Part shown: positions 62,829 to 64,000 of the stretch, piece by piece
Layout of the letters: each line of letters starts with the position of its first letter
Position numbering within the stretch: the first letter of the stretch is position 1
Assembly: GCF_030409605.1 (NCBI RefSeq)
Contig: NZ_JAUFQG010000004.1
Coordinates: 1,862,501-1,926,500 of the forward strand
Source: Simiduia curdlanivorans
Lineage (GTDB): Bacteria > Pseudomonadota > Gammaproteobacteria > Pseudomonadales > Cellvibrionaceae
Direction: 5' to 3'
Length of the DNA stretch: 64,000 nucleotides
Made by a program: the position numbers and the translations under genes
Notes under the pieces: model-generated
Told to the model about the DNA's origin: nothing
The model's input: the letters and a program-made list of their open reading frames with translations, nothing else
Databases searched by the model: none

Positions 62829-64000
62829 CTATTTAACCGCGAAGGTGACCAGTTTGCCTGGAATCACTTTACACATTTTAATCTCTACGCCCTCTAAAAA
62901 CTTTTGTACGTTTTCATTGGCCTTGGCCATGGCGATGATGCTGTCGCTATCGGCATCGGCGGCAACTATCAGCTTGGCGCGCACCTTGCCGTTGATTTGC
63001 ACCACCAATTCCAGTTCGCTTTTTACTAGCGCGCTTTCATCAACGCTAGGCCAGCCGGCATCGAGTAGGTTGTCGCCATTGCCCAGCGCTTGCCACAAAG
63101 TGTGCGAAATGTGCGGCACGATGGGTGCCAGCAGTTGCACGGCGGCGACTAAGGCTTCGCGCTCAACGCTTAAGTCTTGATCGGCCTTGCGCGCAAACCG
63201 GCTCACTTCATTCAATAATTCCATCACCGCGGCAATGGCGGTGTTGAAGGTTTGCCGGCGGCCGAAATCATCGCTCACTTTGGCGATGGTTTCGTGGGTT
63301 TTGCGACGCAAATCTTTTTGTGGGCCGGTTAAGTTCGCAGCGTCCAGCGCGGGTGCAACACCGGCTTCTAAATGGCTGTGTACTGCCTTCCACAATTTGC
63401 GCAGGAAGCGGTGGCCGCCTTCAACGCCGGCGTCGTTCCACTCGAGCGATTGCTCTGGCGGTGCGGCGAACATGGTAAATAAACGCACGGTATCGGCGCC
63501 GTATAAATCGATCAACTCTTGTGGATCGACGGTGTTGCCCTTGGACTTGGACATTTTGGTGCCGTCTTTTAGCACCATGCCCTGGCACAGCAATCGCTTA
63601 AAGGGTTCGTCGCCACTCACTAAACCTTCGTCGCGCATTAATTTGTGGAAAAAGCGCGCGTACAACAAATGCAAAATCGCGTGTTCGATACCGCCCACGT
63701 ATTGATCCACCGGTAGCCAATAATCTGCTGCAGCCTTGTCGATCATGCCGCCTTCGAAGTTGGCGCAGGTGTAGCGCGCGTAGTACCAGCTCGACTCCAT
63801 AAAGGTGTCGAAGGTGTCGGTTTCGTGTTCCGCTTCTTGGCCATTAATCTCGGTTTTGCGCCATTCGGCATCTTGTTTGATGGGCGAGTGCACGCCGTCC
63901 ATGGTGACGTCTTCCGGCAACAAAACGGGCAGGCGCGAGGCCGGCACGGGAATTTCTTGGCCGTCTTTTAAATACAAAACAGGGATGGGCGAACCCCAGT
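62829..64000 (-). CDS. leuS: leucyl-tRNA synthetase, N-terminal part outside window
   Basis: C-terminal part of the class I synthetase that charges tRNA-Leu; the frame continues past base 64000, so the HIGH motif and editing domain are only partly or not seen. KMSKS is in KDGTKMSKSKGNTVDPQ. WGSPIPVLYLKDG at the window edge and YARYTCANF are typical of LeuS. It is upstream of lptE and holA on the same strand. Confidence 0.97.
   Translation of the reverse strand, partial: WGSPIPVLYLKDGQEIPVPASRLPVLLPEDVTMDGVHSPIKQDAEWRKTEINGQEAEHETDTFDTFMESSWYYARYTCANFEGGMIDKAAADYWLPVDQYVGGIEHAILHLLYARFFHKLMRDEGLVSGDEPFKRLLCQGMVLKDGTKMSKSKGNTVDPQELIDLYGADTVRLFTMFAAPPEQSLEWNDAGVEGGHRFLRKLWKAVHSHLEAGVAPALDAANLTGPQKDLRRKTHETIAKVSDDFGRRQTFNTAIAAVMELLNEVSRFARKADQDLSVEREALVAAVQLLAPIVPHISHTLWQALGNGDNLLDAGWPSVDESALVKSELELVVQINGKVRAKLIVAADADSDSIIAMAKANENVQKFLEGVEIKMCKVIPGKLVTFAVK

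Overview
The window is chromosomal DNA of a Gram-negative gammaproteobacterium. The evidence is Rnf genes in the order ABCDGE next to metG and apbC, LptE beside HolA and LeuS, a TonB-dependent receptor, cytochrome c4, and Rsm/CsrB-type small RNAs. Gene style and content (homogentisate pathway, acyl-CoA operon, SARP-type regulator, heptamer intergenic repeats) fit a marine Cellvibrionales-like bacterium; that placement is inference. No phage, IS element, CRISPR array, rRNA or tRNA was recognised.

Layout. 1-4.8 kb: a 5'-truncated subtilase, an LCAT-like lipase and an unknown protein, ending at a strong terminator, then a convergent SARP/BTAD regulator. 5.4-8.6 kb: a nitrogen block with a formate/nitrite transporter, a PP2C phosphatase-protein kinase fusion and a convergent cyanase. 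8.9-18.9 kb: malonyl-CoA synthetase and a beta-oxidation operon (thiolase, frameshifted hydratase/dehydrogenase, acyl-CoA dehydrogenase, CoA-transferase/racemase family protein, enoyl-CoA hydratase) with a divergent AraC regulator. 19-21.6 kb: DUF3833 lipoprotein, chalcone-isomerase-like protein, MATE pump. 21.7-27.1 kb: an ECF42-type sigma factor followed by DGPF/YCII, VOC, AHSA1, GFA and cupin proteins. 27.2-29.9 kb: YhhN, two minus-strand CsrB/RsmZ-like sRNAs with GacA-type upstream boxes, and a REC-GGDEF cyclase.

30-35.7 kb: nrdB with NrdR and DnaA boxes but no adjacent nrdA, a DUF885 peptidase, and a small L,D-transpeptidase-like protein paired with a lipoprotein. 35.7-40 kb: maiA, fahA and hmgA (homogentisate to fumarate plus acetoacetate) and an EamA transporter. 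40.3-43.8 kb: cytochrome c4, a MauG/CCP-type dihaem protein and a beta-helix-cytochrome c fusion in one tight operon. 44-49 kb: periplasmic binding protein, TonB receptor, TetR regulator. 49-64 kb: rnfABCDGE, metG, apbC, a K+ channel, a GFA protein, an exported methyltransferase-like protein, holA, lptE and leuS (cut by the window edge).

The strongest finding beyond ordinary genes is the pair of GGA-rich sRNAs at 27.95-28.86 kb. Their GGA-in-loop hairpins, terminators and paired TGTGCGATAT..CTTACA boxes mark them as likely CsrA/RsmA-titrating RNAs. Other leads are the multihaem/beta-helix operon, the subtilase-lipase-unknown cluster, the L,D-transpeptidase-like/lipoprotein pair, a terminator that contains the ribosome-binding site of the kinase gene, and a family of heptamer-based intergenic repeats.
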